From positions 1,302,001-1,366,000 of the forward strand of contig NZ_CP121208.1 in NCBI RefSeq assembly GCF_029625435.1: a DNA stretch of 64,000 bases, read 5' to 3'. Shown here piece after piece: positions 25,471 to 34,671 of this stretch. Within the stretch, counting starts at the first letter, position 1. Each line of letters starts with the position of its first letter. Under the pieces are notes generated by a model. That model saw nothing but the letters and a program-made list of their open reading frames with translations. It was not told the DNA's origin and did not search any database. Position numbers and translations under genes: made by a program. The stretch comes from Arcanobacterium canis (GTDB lineage: Bacteria > Actinomycetota > Actinomycetes > Actinomycetales > Actinomycetaceae).

Positions 25471-26106
25471 ATGCTCGCAGCTATCACCGGAGCAGCTCTT
25501 GCGGCTGCTGCCGGACTCAACGCTTACATCCCTTATCTCTTCGTTGCCGTCCTTGCTCGCTTCACGGACGCCATCACATTGCCTGCGAGCTTAGGGTGGA
25601 TCTCCTCCTGGTGGTCGATTAGTCTCGCCACGCTTTTACTCATCTGCGAAATTACTCTCGATAAAATCCCTGCCGTCGATACGATCAACGACGCCGTCGC
25701 CTCATTTATCCGACCTTCCACTGGCGGCCTGATCTTCGCCGCGACAACAGCGGCAGCGAATTTTGAAAACTCCTCTACATTATTTACGCAGCACCCATGG
25801 ATCGGGGTGCTTCTTGGCGTCATCTTTGCCGGGATCACGCACTCGGGAAAGATGACTGCGCGCCCGGTGATCAACGCTGGATCCTTTGGTGTTGGAGCGC
25901 CAGTGGTGTCGATGGCGGAAGATACAACCTCAGCAGCGCTCTCCCTGACCGCTGTATTTTTCCCTATTGTTGCGTTGGTGATCGTGATTGCGCTATTTGC
26001 ACTTATTCTTTGGGTGACATTCACCCTCGTCCGCACTTCTCGCACGCTCGCTTCACGTCGCAGAACAGCTCTCCGTGCGACGTCGAAGGGTGACGCCAAA
26101 AGATAA
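25471..26106 (+). CDS. DUF4126 family membrane protein
   Basis: Small integral membrane protein of 211 residues. The start MLAAITGAALAAAAGLNAYIPYL matches the usual N-terminus of the family and follows GAGGAA. Visible family blocks: ARFTDAITLPASLGWISSW, EITLDKIPAVDTINDAV, FIRPSTGGLIFAA, and ARPVINAGSFGVGAPVVS. Five or six hydrophobic segments; a basic cytoplasmic tail. No biochemical role is established for DUF4126. An in-frame upstream ATG (25396) sits beside a -10 box, but the extra residues do not look like the family. Confidence 0.85.
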   Translation: MLAAITGAALAAAAGLNAYIPYLFVAVLARFTDAITLPASLGWISSWWSISLATLLLICEITLDKIPAVDTINDAVASFIRPSTGGLIFAATTAAANFENSSTLFTQHPWIGVLLGVIFAGITHSGKMTARPVINAGSFGVGAPVVSMAEDTTSAALSLTAVFFPIVALVIVIALFALILWVTFTLVRTSRTLASRRRTALRATSKGDAKR

Positions 26107-26154
26107 CAAATGAATTGGAGGATTCGCATCTGCGAACCCTCCAATTCATTTGTT
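26105..26154. terminator. Long hairpin between DUF4126 and the anchored pullulanase
   Basis: A 24-bp stem with a single mismatch and a two-base loop. The arms begin AACAAATGAATTGGAGG and end with the complement. It lies between convergent genes and probably serves both. Confidence 0.82.
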
Positions 26155-26162
26155 TCGGGAAC

Positions 26163-28706
26163 TCAACGACGACGTAGGCTCAATACAGCACCCGCTGCAA
26201 TTGCACCAACAGCAACGATGACCACTGCGATCACGTTCGCTCCCGTGAAGCTCAGCTCACCCTGAGTATGACCAGAGGCGCTGGGAGCCGATGTTGTCGG
26301 CGCCGACTTTGTCGCCGACTTTGTCGCCGACTTTGTCGCCGAGCCAGCCGGCGATGAGTCTTGCGTGTGATCCCAGCTCCCGACGAGTAGAACCGAAAGC
26401 GGCTCAACACTCACTGATCCACTCGATTCGATCTTTGCGCGTTTGTTGAGCACACGCCCGTCCTTCACAAGAGCGCCGTACGTCCCTTTCGCAAGATCTG
26501 CCTTCCATTCCTTCGTGGACGCATTAATGAAAACCCACGCGGGATTTCCCTTCCCAAAAGCATCCTTGACTTGATAAGCGATGTGTTCGCCATCAAGGCT
26601 GCGACCAACAATGCGGTTCTTGACCTCGTTGTTGGTTGCCATGTGTAACCACTCAGATGTCGCACGCAGGTGCAGAAGATCCTTGAACAGCTTCACATTG
26701 GCCGGGTATGTGGCCGCACGATCATAGTCAAATTCATTGACTTTATCAGGTGACTTGTAGGAGTTTTCATCCCCACCCTTTGTGCGTAAAAATTCCTGGC
26801 CCGCATGGATAAACAACGTTCCCTGCGCGAGCGCCTGGATGGTGGTGGCAAGTGCATGACGACGAGCAATCTGTGCGTCTGTCGCCCCCTTGAGGGTCAA
26901 CGTTGCCTTGAGCTTGTCGTAAAGCGTGAAATTATCGTGTGCCTCGTTGTACACCACCGACTGGTAGGGTGCAGCAAAGGAGAACGCATGAGGCGATCCA
27001 AGAAGTCCGTCATAGACGCGATCCGCATCGTCCTTCTTCTTCGAATCGGAGACAAAACCTGGCGCCTTCGCGTCAAAGACCGAGCCCTTCATGCCGTCAC
27101 GGAATGCATCATTAAAATGCGAAATTCCGGGCATCTGAGCTGGATGACGATAGTTCGATGGAGTCACGCCCTTGGGGTGATTACCCATCTGCCATCCTTC
27201 ACCGAGCACGATAATATTCGGATCAATCGCGTCCAGTGCAGCGCGTACCGCATTCATTGTATCGACATCGTGGATACCCATGAGATCGAAGCGGAAGCCG
27301 TCGAGGTTGTATTCCTTGGCCCAGTACTTGACCGAGTCCACAATGAATTTGCGCATCATCGGCTGCTCAGAGGCAGTTTCGTTTCCGACGCCGGTACCAT
27401 TGTGGAAACCACATTCATTATTCATACGGAAGTAGTATCCAGGCACCGTCAGTTCGAGAGGGCTCTTGGCGACGTCGAAAACATGGTTATACACAACGTC
27501 CATAATGACGCGTAGGCCAGCATCGTGCAGGCCCTTCACCATCTGCTTCATCTCAATAATACGAGCAGTGGGATTCGTTGGATCCGTCGAATACGAACCT
27601 TCCGGCACGTTGTAGTTGGCCGGGTCATAGCCCCAGTTGTACTGAGCTCCCCATGAAAGGTCTCCTGTTTCATTGATGGAAGCAAAATCGTACATGGGCA
27701 GCAGTTGGATATGCGTCACTCCCAGCCCCTTCAGGTAGTCCAGACCAGAAGGGTTGCCTTGAGCTGTTTTCGTTGCCTTCTCAACGAGGCCGAGGAACTT
27801 TCCTTTATGAGAAATTCCGTTGGTTTTGCCGATTGTCAAGTCACGAACGTGTGCTTCGTAAATGACGGCTTCATTGCGATTCTTCAACGCGGCCATACGC
27901 TGAGTTGACCAGCCTGCTGGCACGGTGTTGTGTGAATCGACAACGACGGAGGCAGCCGAGTTCACTGTAGATGCGCGTGCGTACGGGTCCGAGGATGTAT
28001 GCACTGTGCCGTTTTCGAACGTTAGCTCATACCGGTAAACGGTTCCGGCCTGGTTGCCGTGGAGTGTGTACTGCCATGTACCTTTCTCACCGGCTTCCAT
28101 CGGTGTCGCCTTGCCGGTAGTGTCGTTGAGGAATCTCACCGACGTCGCTGTAGGCGCCCACAGGCGGAAGGTTGTGGATGTTGGGGTGTACAGCGCACCG
28201 AGCTCACCGTCATAGGTGTATTTTTCGTTGAACTCTTTGGTGTGCAATGCCATGCACTTGCCAGGCTCAGCAGGTGCGGGCTTTGCGATGGAGGGATCAG
28301 GCTCACGTGTGAGAGTGAACGTATCCTTGTTCTTGTATGACACAGAAATCGCTGATGTGACAACGAGGTCCTTGAAGTCGCCGGACTGCCATTGCCATTC
28401 GTTTTTCGACGTTGAGCGGCGAATGAGTAAATTGACGGTCGTCTTCCCGGCAGCTGCCGGGACGGACGCCGTCAGGTTGCCGTCCTTGTCTGTACCATCA
28501 AATTTCTGAGATGTTCCGTTACCTCCAGTTGGCCACACCCACAGATTATATTCGCTTGCCGGAACAGCGGGATCAGGGGTGAAGGTGACATCAACTGTGA
28601 GTGGAGCACCGTTATGTTCGTCCGCCTGCGCAGGCACGACGAGGCTGAATACCGCAAGTAATGCCACAAGAGCAGTGCCGAGAGCACGCTTGAGTACGAT
28701 CTTCAT
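26163..28706 (-). CDS. pulA: Secreted, wall-anchored type I pullulanase
   Basis: Debranching GH13 enzyme hydrolysing alpha-1,6 bonds in pullulan, glycogen and starch. It has 847 residues. An N-terminal signal peptide ends near PAQADE. A CBM41-like starch-binding domain follows (about 40-140), then CBM48 (about 165-255, with TFRLWAPTAT) and the catalytic barrel. The barrel carries YNWGYDP, VVYNHVF, catalytic Asp in GFRFDLMGIHD, Glu in GEGW, and NEAHDN. A low-complexity stalk of ATKS repeats precedes a sorting signal, LSFTG plus a hydrophobic stretch and RRR. This is a variant of LPXTG, so sortase anchoring is inferred. The start is ATG 28706 after AAGGAGG; an upstream ATG at 28724 has no such site. 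It lies 27 bases downstream of the cytoplasmic pullulanase. Confidence 0.93.
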   Translation of the reverse strand: MKIVLKRALGTALVALLAVFSLVVPAQADEHNGAPLTVDVTFTPDPAVPASEYNLWVWPTGGNGTSQKFDGTDKDGNLTASVPAAAGKTTVNLLIRRSTSKNEWQWQSGDFKDLVVTSAISVSYKNKDTFTLTREPDPSIAKPAPAEPGKCMALHTKEFNEKYTYDGELGALYTPTSTTFRLWAPTATSVRFLNDTTGKATPMEAGEKGTWQYTLHGNQAGTVYRYELTFENGTVHTSSDPYARASTVNSAASVVVDSHNTVPAGWSTQRMAALKNRNEAVIYEAHVRDLTIGKTNGISHKGKFLGLVEKATKTAQGNPSGLDYLKGLGVTHIQLLPMYDFASINETGDLSWGAQYNWGYDPANYNVPEGSYSTDPTNPTARIIEMKQMVKGLHDAGLRVIMDVVYNHVFDVAKSPLELTVPGYYFRMNNECGFHNGTGVGNETASEQPMMRKFIVDSVKYWAKEYNLDGFRFDLMGIHDVDTMNAVRAALDAIDPNIIVLGEGWQMGNHPKGVTPSNYRHPAQMPGISHFNDAFRDGMKGSVFDAKAPGFVSDSKKKDDADRVYDGLLGSPHAFSFAAPYQSVVYNEAHDNFTLYDKLKATLTLKGATDAQIARRHALATTIQALAQGTLFIHAGQEFLRTKGGDENSYKSPDKVNEFDYDRAATYPANVKLFKDLLHLRATSEWLHMATNNEVKNRIVGRSLDGEHIAYQVKDAFGKGNPAWVFINASTKEWKADLAKGTYGALVKDGRVLNKRAKIESSGSVSVEPLSVLLVGSWDHTQDSSPAGSATKSATKSATKSAPTTSAPSASGHTQGELSFTGANVIAVVIVAVGAIAAGAVLSLRRR
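26302..26337 (-). repeat. Three tandem 12-base repeats in the pullulanase stalk
   Basis: Three perfect copies of GCCGACTTTGTC on the plus strand, with a partial fourth. They encode the ATKS repeats before the sorting signal. Copy number could vary by slippage without shifting the frame. Confidence 0.9.
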
Positions 28707-28733
28707 AATCCTCCTTGACGACATCTGTCATGA

Positions 28734-30635
28734 TCAAAACTCTGATTGAGATTCTTTAACGGCGACACTCACTGACAACGGAGCAACCTCAGCCACCGTG
28801 CCAGGCATACCTGCGACGTCGGCAGCTGAGTTTGCCACTAGCGTTGTCCATTTACCATCCAATTCTGTGGCCCACGGATACTCACTTGCATTGATGAAAA
28901 CACGGGCTTCCTGTCCATTCGCGCGAACGGTATAGGAGATGCGCGAGTGATCCACGTGAGTAAAGTCGTAGACACGGTCGATGGTGTCGAAATCTCCTAG
29001 CCGTAGCCACGATTGTTGCGAGCGAAGTGCGAGCAGTGAACGCACAAGTGTGGGGAATTCAGGCCAGTGAGCTGCGCGATCATAATCGAACTCATTGACC
29101 GAGTCTGGTGAGGCATAAGAATTACGCAATCCGCCCTTTGTACGTCCGAACTCTTGGCCAGCATGAAGAAATGCGATCCCCTCCCCCAGTAATTGGATCG
29201 TGGTCGCTAACTCACAGCGACGGATAATGTCGTCCTGACTTGCCTGCGGAAAAGCACGAGAAATTTTATCGAAGAGCGTGTAGTCATCGTGTGACTCGTT
29301 GTAGATCACCGACTGTGTCGGCTCAGAAAACGGGTATGCCCGACGCGATCCGATGACGCCGTCGGCGACTGCCTCTACTCCGTCGCCACCGGAGGCGAAC
29401 CCACGTGAGCCGTTGTCGAACGGTGATCCTTTCATTGCGTCACGGAATGAGTCGTTGAAGTGCGCGATTCGCGGCATCACATCCGCGTGGGAGTAATCAG
29501 CTGGTACAACGCCGTCAGGATGGTTCCCCATCACCCAACCTTCACCGATGATGATGATCGATGGATCGATATCGTCGAGGGCGCGACGCACAGCGTTCAT
29601 CGTCTCAACATCGTGAATACCCATCAGGTCGAAGCGGAATCCATCCAAGCCAAACTCACTGGCCCAGTAGACCACCGCATCCACGATGAGCTTGCGCATC
29701 ATCGGCTGTTCTGATGCCGTCTCGTTTCCGCAGGCTGTGGCGTCAGCAAAGGAACCATCGTCGTTGAGTCGGAAAAAATATCCCGGGACTGTCATCTCGA
29801 GCGGATTTGTTCCGGCGTCGTAGACGTGGTTAAAAACAACGTCCATCACGACGCGCAAGCCGGCATCATGGAGCGCATCAATCGCGGACTTGAGTTCGCG
29901 GATCCGTGCATACGGGTTGCACGGATCAGACGAATATGAGCCCTCAGGCACGAAATAATTCATCGGGTCGTAGCCCCAGTTGTATTGGGCGCCCCATGAA
30001 AGATCGCCCATTTCGTCCACCGAGCCGAAATCGTAGATTGGCAACAGCTGGATATGGCTCACTCCCAGACTCTTGAGGTAGTCAAGACCAGAGGGATTTC
30101 CCAATGCCGTGCGCGTTCCGGTTTCTGTCAGCCCAAGAAACTTTCCTTTGTGGCGAATACCGTTGTTGACGCCGATGGTCAGGTCACGCACGTGGGCCTC
30201 GTAAAACACCGCGTCCGCTGCGCGCATCGGAGCCAGTCGCTTGCATGGATGTCCTGCCGCAACTGGATCGATCACAACAGATGCCTTCGAGTTCGGCGTC
30301 GCCCCGCGCCCCCATGGATCACTCGTCACATTCGTGTGACCGCCGGGGAAAGAAAGACGATATCGGTACACCTCACCGGAGAGGTCGTCGTCAATCGACG
30401 TGAGCCACACGCCACGTTCACCGCGCTGCATGTCGATGAGGTCCGCTCCGTCACTGCCGAGCATTAGCTCCACGCGCTCAGCCGTGGGAGCCCAGAGTCG
30501 GAAAATTGTGGTGTGCTCAGTGTATTCAGCCCCCAGTGGGCCGTCATAAGCGAACTCGTCATTGAATTTGCTTGAGTGAAGCTCTTGCCAATTTGCGTGA
30601 GCGTTCGGATCTTTCAAAGGTGTTTGTTCCATCAC
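28734..30635 (-). CDS. Cytoplasmic type I pullulanase
   Basis: GH13 debranching enzyme of 633 residues, without signal peptide, CBM41 or anchor. It would debranch imported maltodextrins or stored glycogen. Order: CBM48 (about 25-115, TIFRLWAPTAERVEL), then the barrel with YNWGYDP, MDVVFNHVYD, catalytic Asp in GFRFDLMGIHD, Glu in GEGWVMGNHPDG, and NESHDD. It shares extended blocks with the secreted enzyme encoded just downstream, suggesting an old duplication. The start is GTG 30635 (next codon ATG), seven bases after a TAGAAT box, so the operon probably begins leaderless. Confidence 0.92.
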   Translation of the reverse strand: MMEQTPLKDPNAHANWQELHSSKFNDEFAYDGPLGAEYTEHTTIFRLWAPTAERVELMLGSDGADLIDMQRGERGVWLTSIDDDLSGEVYRYRLSFPGGHTNVTSDPWGRGATPNSKASVVIDPVAAGHPCKRLAPMRAADAVFYEAHVRDLTIGVNNGIRHKGKFLGLTETGTRTALGNPSGLDYLKSLGVSHIQLLPIYDFGSVDEMGDLSWGAQYNWGYDPMNYFVPEGSYSSDPCNPYARIRELKSAIDALHDAGLRVVMDVVFNHVYDAGTNPLEMTVPGYFFRLNDDGSFADATACGNETASEQPMMRKLIVDAVVYWASEFGLDGFRFDLMGIHDVETMNAVRRALDDIDPSIIIIGEGWVMGNHPDGVVPADYSHADVMPRIAHFNDSFRDAMKGSPFDNGSRGFASGGDGVEAVADGVIGSRRAYPFSEPTQSVIYNESHDDYTLFDKISRAFPQASQDDIIRRCELATTIQLLGEGIAFLHAGQEFGRTKGGLRNSYASPDSVNEFDYDRAAHWPEFPTLVRSLLALRSQQSWLRLGDFDTIDRVYDFTHVDHSRISYTVRANGQEARVFINASEYPWATELDGKWTTLVANSAADVAGMPGTVAEVAPLSVSVAVKESQSEF

Positions 30636-30641
30636 GGCGAT

Positions 30642-30647
30642 ATTCTA
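30642..30647 (-). promoter_or_regulatory. Leaderless-type -10 box of the pullulanase operon
   Basis: TAGAAT on the minus strand, seven bases before the GTG at 30635. The -35 is poor (near TAGGAT at 18 bases), which may indicate an activator. Confidence 0.55.
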
Positions 30648-30695
30648 TCGGACGGAGACCTCTGATCCTACGTTTCCTTTCAGCTCTTACGCTGT

Positions 30696-30737
30696 TGATG
30701 TGTTGGGCGCGCCGGTGGCGGCGCGCCCAACACATCA
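30696..30737 (-). terminator. Strong hairpin after the amino acid ABC operon
   Basis: Perfect 18-bp stem, TGATGTGTTGGGCGCGCC and its complement, with a six-base loop, eight bases beyond the ATPase stop. There is no T-tail. It separates the ABC operon from the pullulanase operon, which runs in the same direction. Confidence 0.82.
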
Positions 30738-30744
30738 TTGACTT

Positions 30745-31506
30745 TTACAGCACTTTCGACAGGAATTCACGAGTTCTCTTATTTTGTGGATTCTCGATAA
30801 CGTGTTCAGGGGCACCCAGCTCCACGATCTGGCCATCATCCATCAAGATCACTTGATCTGACACCTCGCGTGCGAACCCAATTTCATGGGTGACAACCAC
30901 CATCGTCATTCCCTCTTTGGCGAGATCTTGCATCACCGCAAGAACCTCTCCCACGAGTTCCGGATCGAGGGCCGACGTCGGCTCATCGAACAGCATCAGA
31001 TCGGGATGCATCGCGAGCGCACGCGCAATAGCAACGCGTTGTTGTTGCCCGCCTGAGAGCTCTGCCGGATAATGTTCAGCACGATCTGCAAGTCCCACTC
31101 GTGCCAATAGCGCTTGAGCTTCTGCCTTCGCTTTTTCCTTGGACATTTTGAGGACTTGGACCGGAGCTTCCATCACATTTTCAAGAGCAGTCATATGTGG
31201 GAAGAGATTGAAGCGCTGGAACACCATGCCGATTTTGGCACGCTGAGCAGCTGCTTCTTTCGAGGTGAGTTCGTAGAGCTTTCCGCTCTTCTCTTTGTAT
31301 CCCATGAGGTGTCCGTCTACCTCGATGCGGCCAGCTTGGATCGTTTCGAGCAAGTTGATGCACCGCAGCATCGTTGACTTTCCACTGCCGGATGGACCGA
31401 GAATCGTGGTCACTGATCCCGCAGGAACATCGAAAGAAACTCCTTTGAGTACGTGGAGGTCCCCAAAGAATTTGTGGACGTTGTCCACGTGAACTGCATT
31501 CGTCAT
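30745..31506 (-). CDS. Polar amino acid ABC transporter, ATP-binding protein (GlnQ type)
   Basis: ATPase of a polar amino acid importer, 253 residues. Walker [10 protein letters not shown] (about 34-42), Q-loop [13 protein letters not shown], signature [15 protein letters not shown], Walker [15 protein letters not shown], and switch His in VVTHEIGFA are all intact. It is encoded 23 bases after the permease, with the binding protein further upstream, so all three form one operon. Family members import glutamine, glutamate, arginine or cystine, and the substrate cannot be fixed from this subunit. Confidence 0.92.
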   Translation of the reverse strand: MTNAVHVDNVHKFFGDLHVLKGVSFDVPAGSVTTILGPSGSGKSTMLRCINLLETIQAGRIEVDGHLMGYKEKSGKLYELTSKEAAAQRAKIGMVFQRFNLFPHMTALENVMEAPVQVLKMSKEKAKAEAQALLARVGLADRAEHYPAELSGGQQQRVAIARALAMHPDLMLFDEPTSALDPELVGEVLAVMQDLAKEGMTMVVVTHEIGFAREVSDQVILMDDGQIVELGAPEHVIENPQNKRTREFLSKVL

Positions 31507-31529
31507 GTTTGTATTCTCTTCTCTTATCT

Positions 31530-32495
31530 TCAGGGGGTGTACTCGATGAAGGGGTCATCGTTGGTGGTTCGCGCCGCTGTAATCGCTGCTTGACGAGAAA
31601 CTTTGGTGGCAGCATGAGCTTTGCGGCTAACTTTGAGACTATCTCGCGAAGCTCCACGTCCGAAGTAGCGTTCAAGGTAGTACTGGCCAATCATCAAAAT
31701 CGATGTAATGACCAGATACCACGATGCCGCAACAAGCAAGAACGGAACAGGAAGGAATGAGGACGATCCCTTCGCTGAAGTAATTGCCGTCAGTTCAAGT
31801 GTCAGTGGGACGGCAGTGACCAATGACGTCGTCTTCAGCATCGAAATCGTCTCGTTCCCTGTCGGCGGGACAATCACACGCATTGCCTGCGGCAACACAA
31901 CTCGACGAAGAACCTGCTTTGAGGACATGCCGAGCGCTTTCGCCGCTTCCTCTTGACCGGCGTCAACAGAGTTGAGACCAGAACGCACGATTTCAGCCAA
32001 ATAGGCGCCTTCATTCACGCCCAAGCCGATGACAGCGTAGAAGAACATTGTGGCGTTCAGTCCGCCGAAGAGATTACCCGGGGTGATTGTGAAAAATTCG
32101 ATGCTTGTGAACGGGATCCCGAAGGTCATTGTGGGCCACAGAGTTCCCATCAGCCCCCAGAAGATCAGCTGGGTATAGATCGGTGTGCCACGGAAAAACC
32201 AAATGTAGAAGGTTGCCACACTGCGCAGCACGGGATTTTCGCTTCGACGCATCACAGCCATCGAGACAGCCAAAATAACTCCGAGGATCATTGAGCCTGC
32301 CGTCAATGCAAGAGTGAATCCAACAGCGCGGAAAATGTCTGGTGCGAGCAAGTTTGCAGCAACGATGTCCCAGTGGAAATTCGGATTCACTACCACTTGG
32401 TAGACCAGACCGACGGCGATCAGTCCCACGATCACTGCCGAAATCCACCGGCCCCAGTGCCGCACTGGCACTGCTTCAATCAGTTTTGTTTCCAT
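31530..32495 (-). CDS. Polar amino acid ABC transporter, permease
   Basis: Inner-membrane subunit of the importer, 321 residues. The HisM/GlnP-type EAA loop reads [29 protein letters not shown]. About five hydrophobic segments lie before residue 275; the last 45 residues are a charged cytoplasmic tail, longer than usual for the family. A single permease gene suggests a homodimer. The upstream gap to the binding protein gene is 112 bases and contains a G/C-rich hairpin (32567-32602). Confidence 0.9.
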   Translation of the reverse strand: METKLIEAVPVRHWGRWISAVIVGLIAVGLVYQVVVNPNFHWDIVAANLLAPDIFRAVGFTLALTAGSMILGVILAVSMAVMRRSENPVLRSVATFYIWFFRGTPIYTQLIFWGLMGTLWPTMTFGIPFTSIEFFTITPGNLFGGLNATMFFYAVIGLGVNEGAYLAEIVRSGLNSVDAGQEEAAKALGMSSKQVLRRVVLPQAMRVIVPPTGNETISMLKTTSLVTAVPLTLELTAITSAKGSSSFLPVPFLLVAASWYLVITSILMIGQYYLERYFGRGASRDSLKVSRKAHAATKVSRQAAITAARTTNDDPFIEYTP

Positions 32496-32566
32496 ATCTC
32501 TACTCTAATTTCGTTTTGGCGACCGTATGTGCGATTGACGATTTGCGTGCTGAAAATGCACGAAGC

Positions 32567-32602
32567 CGCTCGCCGACGCCGGAGCGCCGGGAGCGACCGC
32601 GT
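32567..32602 (-). terminator. Possible attenuator hairpin in the ABC operon
   Basis: The plus strand has CGCTCGCCG, then CGCCGG and CCGGGAGCG-type complementary segments, forming an imperfect G/C-rich hairpin between the binding protein gene and the permease gene. Such hairpins often lower expression of the membrane subunits relative to the binding protein. Confidence 0.4.
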
Positions 32603-32607
32603 GTCAC

Positions 32608-33525
32608 TTACTTTGCTGGGTTGAGGGTTGCCGTGGTCTCAACGCCTTCCGTAATTCCCCAGTTATTGAAAATCTTCTTCACGTAGCCGTGATCCATCAG
32701 GTACTGCATCGCTTTCTGAACAGCTTCAGTGAGCTTTGGATCGTTCTTGGATACAGCAACACCCATTCCCGCCTTATCCATGAGGTCGCCGATGATTTCC
32801 GTCTTTCCGGACGTCAGCTTTCCAGCGTAATCGGCCACCGATCCGTCGGTGTACATCGCGTCAATCTGTCCACCTGCAAGAGCCAGGGTGACACGAGCTT
32901 GCTCATCTTGCTTCTGGATCGTAATCGGCTTTGCTGCGCACTTGTCCTTATTAAGGGCTTCGAGAGCCTCATCTTGAGCAGTGCCGGTCTGCACACCAAC
33001 GACAGCTCCACACGGGTTAGCCGGATCGAAGTTCTTCGGGTTTCCCTTGGCCACAGAGTAGCGCGAACCATTCTGGAAATACTGAACCATGTTGACAACT
33101 TTCTGGCGTTCAGGGCTGATATTGAACGCTGAAAGACCGACCTCGTACTTCGTGCCAATCGCAGGAATAATCGCATCGAACTTCGAGGCTTGAGTTTCTG
33201 GTTTCAGGCCAAGCACCGTGGCGAGTGCCCTGGTGAGATCAATGTCGTAGCCCAGCTGCGTGGTTCCATCGGGCGCATAAAACTCGCCCGGTGCATAAGT
33301 GAGTTCTGCTCCGTTGGTGAGCTTGCCGTCTGCCTTCACGGCATCTGGCACAAGCGCTGCGAGCTCATCAACCTTTTTGAGATCTGAAAGGTCAGTGGGT
33401 TGAGCGGTTGTTGCGCCACTGTTTGACGACGCCGGTGCGCTCGATGCGCCCTCAGTCGCGTTTGCGCCACAAGCAGTCAGGGCGAGAGTAAGTGCAACTG
33501 CGGCGGTGCCGAAAATCTTCTTCAT
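32608..33525 (-). CDS. Polar amino acid ABC transporter, substrate-binding lipoprotein
   Basis: Extracytoplasmic binding protein of the SBP_bac_3 family, 305 residues. A lipoprotein signal peptide ends at LTACGA (Cys near 19), followed by a Ser/Ala-rich linker (about 22-45). The ligand domain shows YAPGEFYAPDGTTQLGYDIDL, the family start with a Gly-Tyr-Asp motif. A further stretch, CGAVVGVQTGTAQDEALE, is the second-lobe phosphate-loop region. A GGAG ribosome-binding site precedes the ATG. It is first in its operon. The ligand is not determined. Confidence 0.92.
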   Translation of the reverse strand: MKKIFGTAAVALTLALTACGANATEGASSAPASSNSGATTAQPTDLSDLKKVDELAALVPDAVKADGKLTNGAELTYAPGEFYAPDGTTQLGYDIDLTRALATVLGLKPETQASKFDAIIPAIGTKYEVGLSAFNISPERQKVVNMVQYFQNGSRYSVAKGNPKNFDPANPCGAVVGVQTGTAQDEALEALNKDKCAAKPITIQKQDEQARVTLALAGGQIDAMYTDGSVADYAGKLTSGKTEIIGDLMDKAGMGVAVSKNDPKLTEAVQKAMQYLMDHGYVKKIFNNWGITEGVETTATLNPAK

Positions 33526-33560
33526 GAGGGGTCTCCGTTCTCGTAAGCTCTCTTCGGAAG

Positions 33561-33589
33561 AATATACACCTATAGGGATAGTTATACAA
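33561..33589 (-). promoter_or_regulatory. Promoter of the amino acid ABC operon
   Basis: On the minus strand TTGTAT (33584-33589), exactly 17 bases, TATATT (33561-33566), about 36 bases before the ATG. The spacer contains the near-palindrome CTATCCCTATAG, a possible operator. Confidence 0.65.
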
Positions 33590-33741
33590 CCTATTGAGTG
33601 GGCATTGTTATCTCACGACTCACAGACCCTCGGTGCAGCGACGTTCGCTGCACCTGACATCGGAGGGGAAAGCGGAATTTGAGGAAAAATCCAGGAACCG
33701 TTGACACAATAGGAAGAGACTTGAAAAGAAAGCAGGTAACC

Positions 33742-34644
33742 GTGACGCAACTTCTCGCCCTCCTTGCTCACCCGGCAGGGCACTCACTCTCCCCACGGAT
33801 GCACAACCTCGCAGCACAGTTGACTGGTACAGATGTCCATTACATGGCGTTCGACGTCACAGATCTCGCCGCCGCAACAACAGGCCTTGTCGCGATGGGT
33901 GCGCGCGGATGGAATCTTTCGATGCCGCACAAACAGCGTGGGTTGGAACTAGCCGATGTTGCGTCGCAGGCTGCCACGATTATCGGTACAACCAATACGA
34001 TCGTGAATCTCGGTGGCCGGCTGACGGCACACAATACGGACGGCATCGGCGCAATCCGCGCACTGGCCGCAAACGGCGTAACGGTTCGCGGCAATGACCT
34101 CGCCGTACTCGGTGCAGGAGGCGCGGCACGCGCCATCGCAATCCAGGCAGCTCTCAACGGCGCGCGGCTGGTTCACATCATCAACCGATCCGCTTGCGCT
34201 GCCCTCACACTCGCTCGAGACGTTGAAGCTGCTGGAGCCCGGGCAAATGTTCTTCCGCTCAGTTCGACGTGGGAAACGGAGATTACGGGTTCCATTGCTC
34301 TTGTTAATGCGACAAGCGTTGGGATGACTCCACAAACGGCACAAACCCCTGTCAGAGACATCGACAAGCTCCCTGCCGATCTTTTCATCATGGACACTAT
34401 TTACGCTCCATCTCAGACACGGTTACTTCAAGATGCGCGAGAGAGAGGAATACGTGCCGAAAACGGCCTCCGGTTACTGGTGGAACAGGGAGCCGAAGCA
34501 TTTTCCCTCTTCACAGGTGAACAAATGCCTACCGACGTCGTGTTGGAAAATTTACGTCGAACTCAGGATGACGCCAGCGATCACCTCGCTAGTGTACCGA
34601 CGCGGATGCGCAGTTCCCGACATGCACGGCACACAGAAGCCTGA
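33742..34644 (+). CDS. aroE: Shikimate dehydrogenase
   Basis: Reduces 3-dehydroshikimate to shikimate with NADPH in aromatic amino acid synthesis. It has about 300 residues from the GTG at 33742. Visible: SLSPRMHN (shikimate hydroxyl contacts), NLSMPHKQ with the catalytic Lys near 64, the HNTDGIG catalytic Asp near 100, the GAGGAARA Rossmann loop, NATSVGM, and ENGLRLLVEQGAEAFSLFTG. The frame extends to a TTG at 33679, but the extra 21 residues are not family-like. AGGTAACC before the GTG is a modest ribosome-binding site. The last 30 residues are a basic tail. It is followed by aroD, the previous enzyme of the pathway. Confidence 0.93.
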   Translation: MTQLLALLAHPAGHSLSPRMHNLAAQLTGTDVHYMAFDVTDLAAATTGLVAMGARGWNLSMPHKQRGLELADVASQAATIIGTTNTIVNLGGRLTAHNTDGIGAIRALAANGVTVRGNDLAVLGAGGAARAIAIQAALNGARLVHIINRSACAALTLARDVEAAGARANVLPLSSTWETEITGSIALVNATSVGMTPQTAQTPVRDIDKLPADLFIMDTIYAPSQTRLLQDARERGIRAENGLRLLVEQGAEAFSLFTGEQMPTDVVLENLRRTQDDASDHLASVPTRMRSSRHARHTEA

Positions 34645-34658
34645 TTACGCAAGAGAGC

Positions 34659-34664
34659 TATCAT
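34659..34664 (+). promoter_or_regulatory. Possible leaderless -10 box of aroD
   Basis: TATCAT, eight bases before the aroD ATG at 34672, in the 27-base gap after aroE. No Shine-Dalgarno is visible there, so aroD may have its own leaderless transcript. Confidence 0.4.
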
Positions 34665-34671
34665 TCCACAC

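Noticed and set aside
33679-33741. Extended N-terminus of aroE from a TTG start
   Set aside because: The extra residues do not look like shikimate dehydrogenase and would overlap a TTGACA box at 33701.
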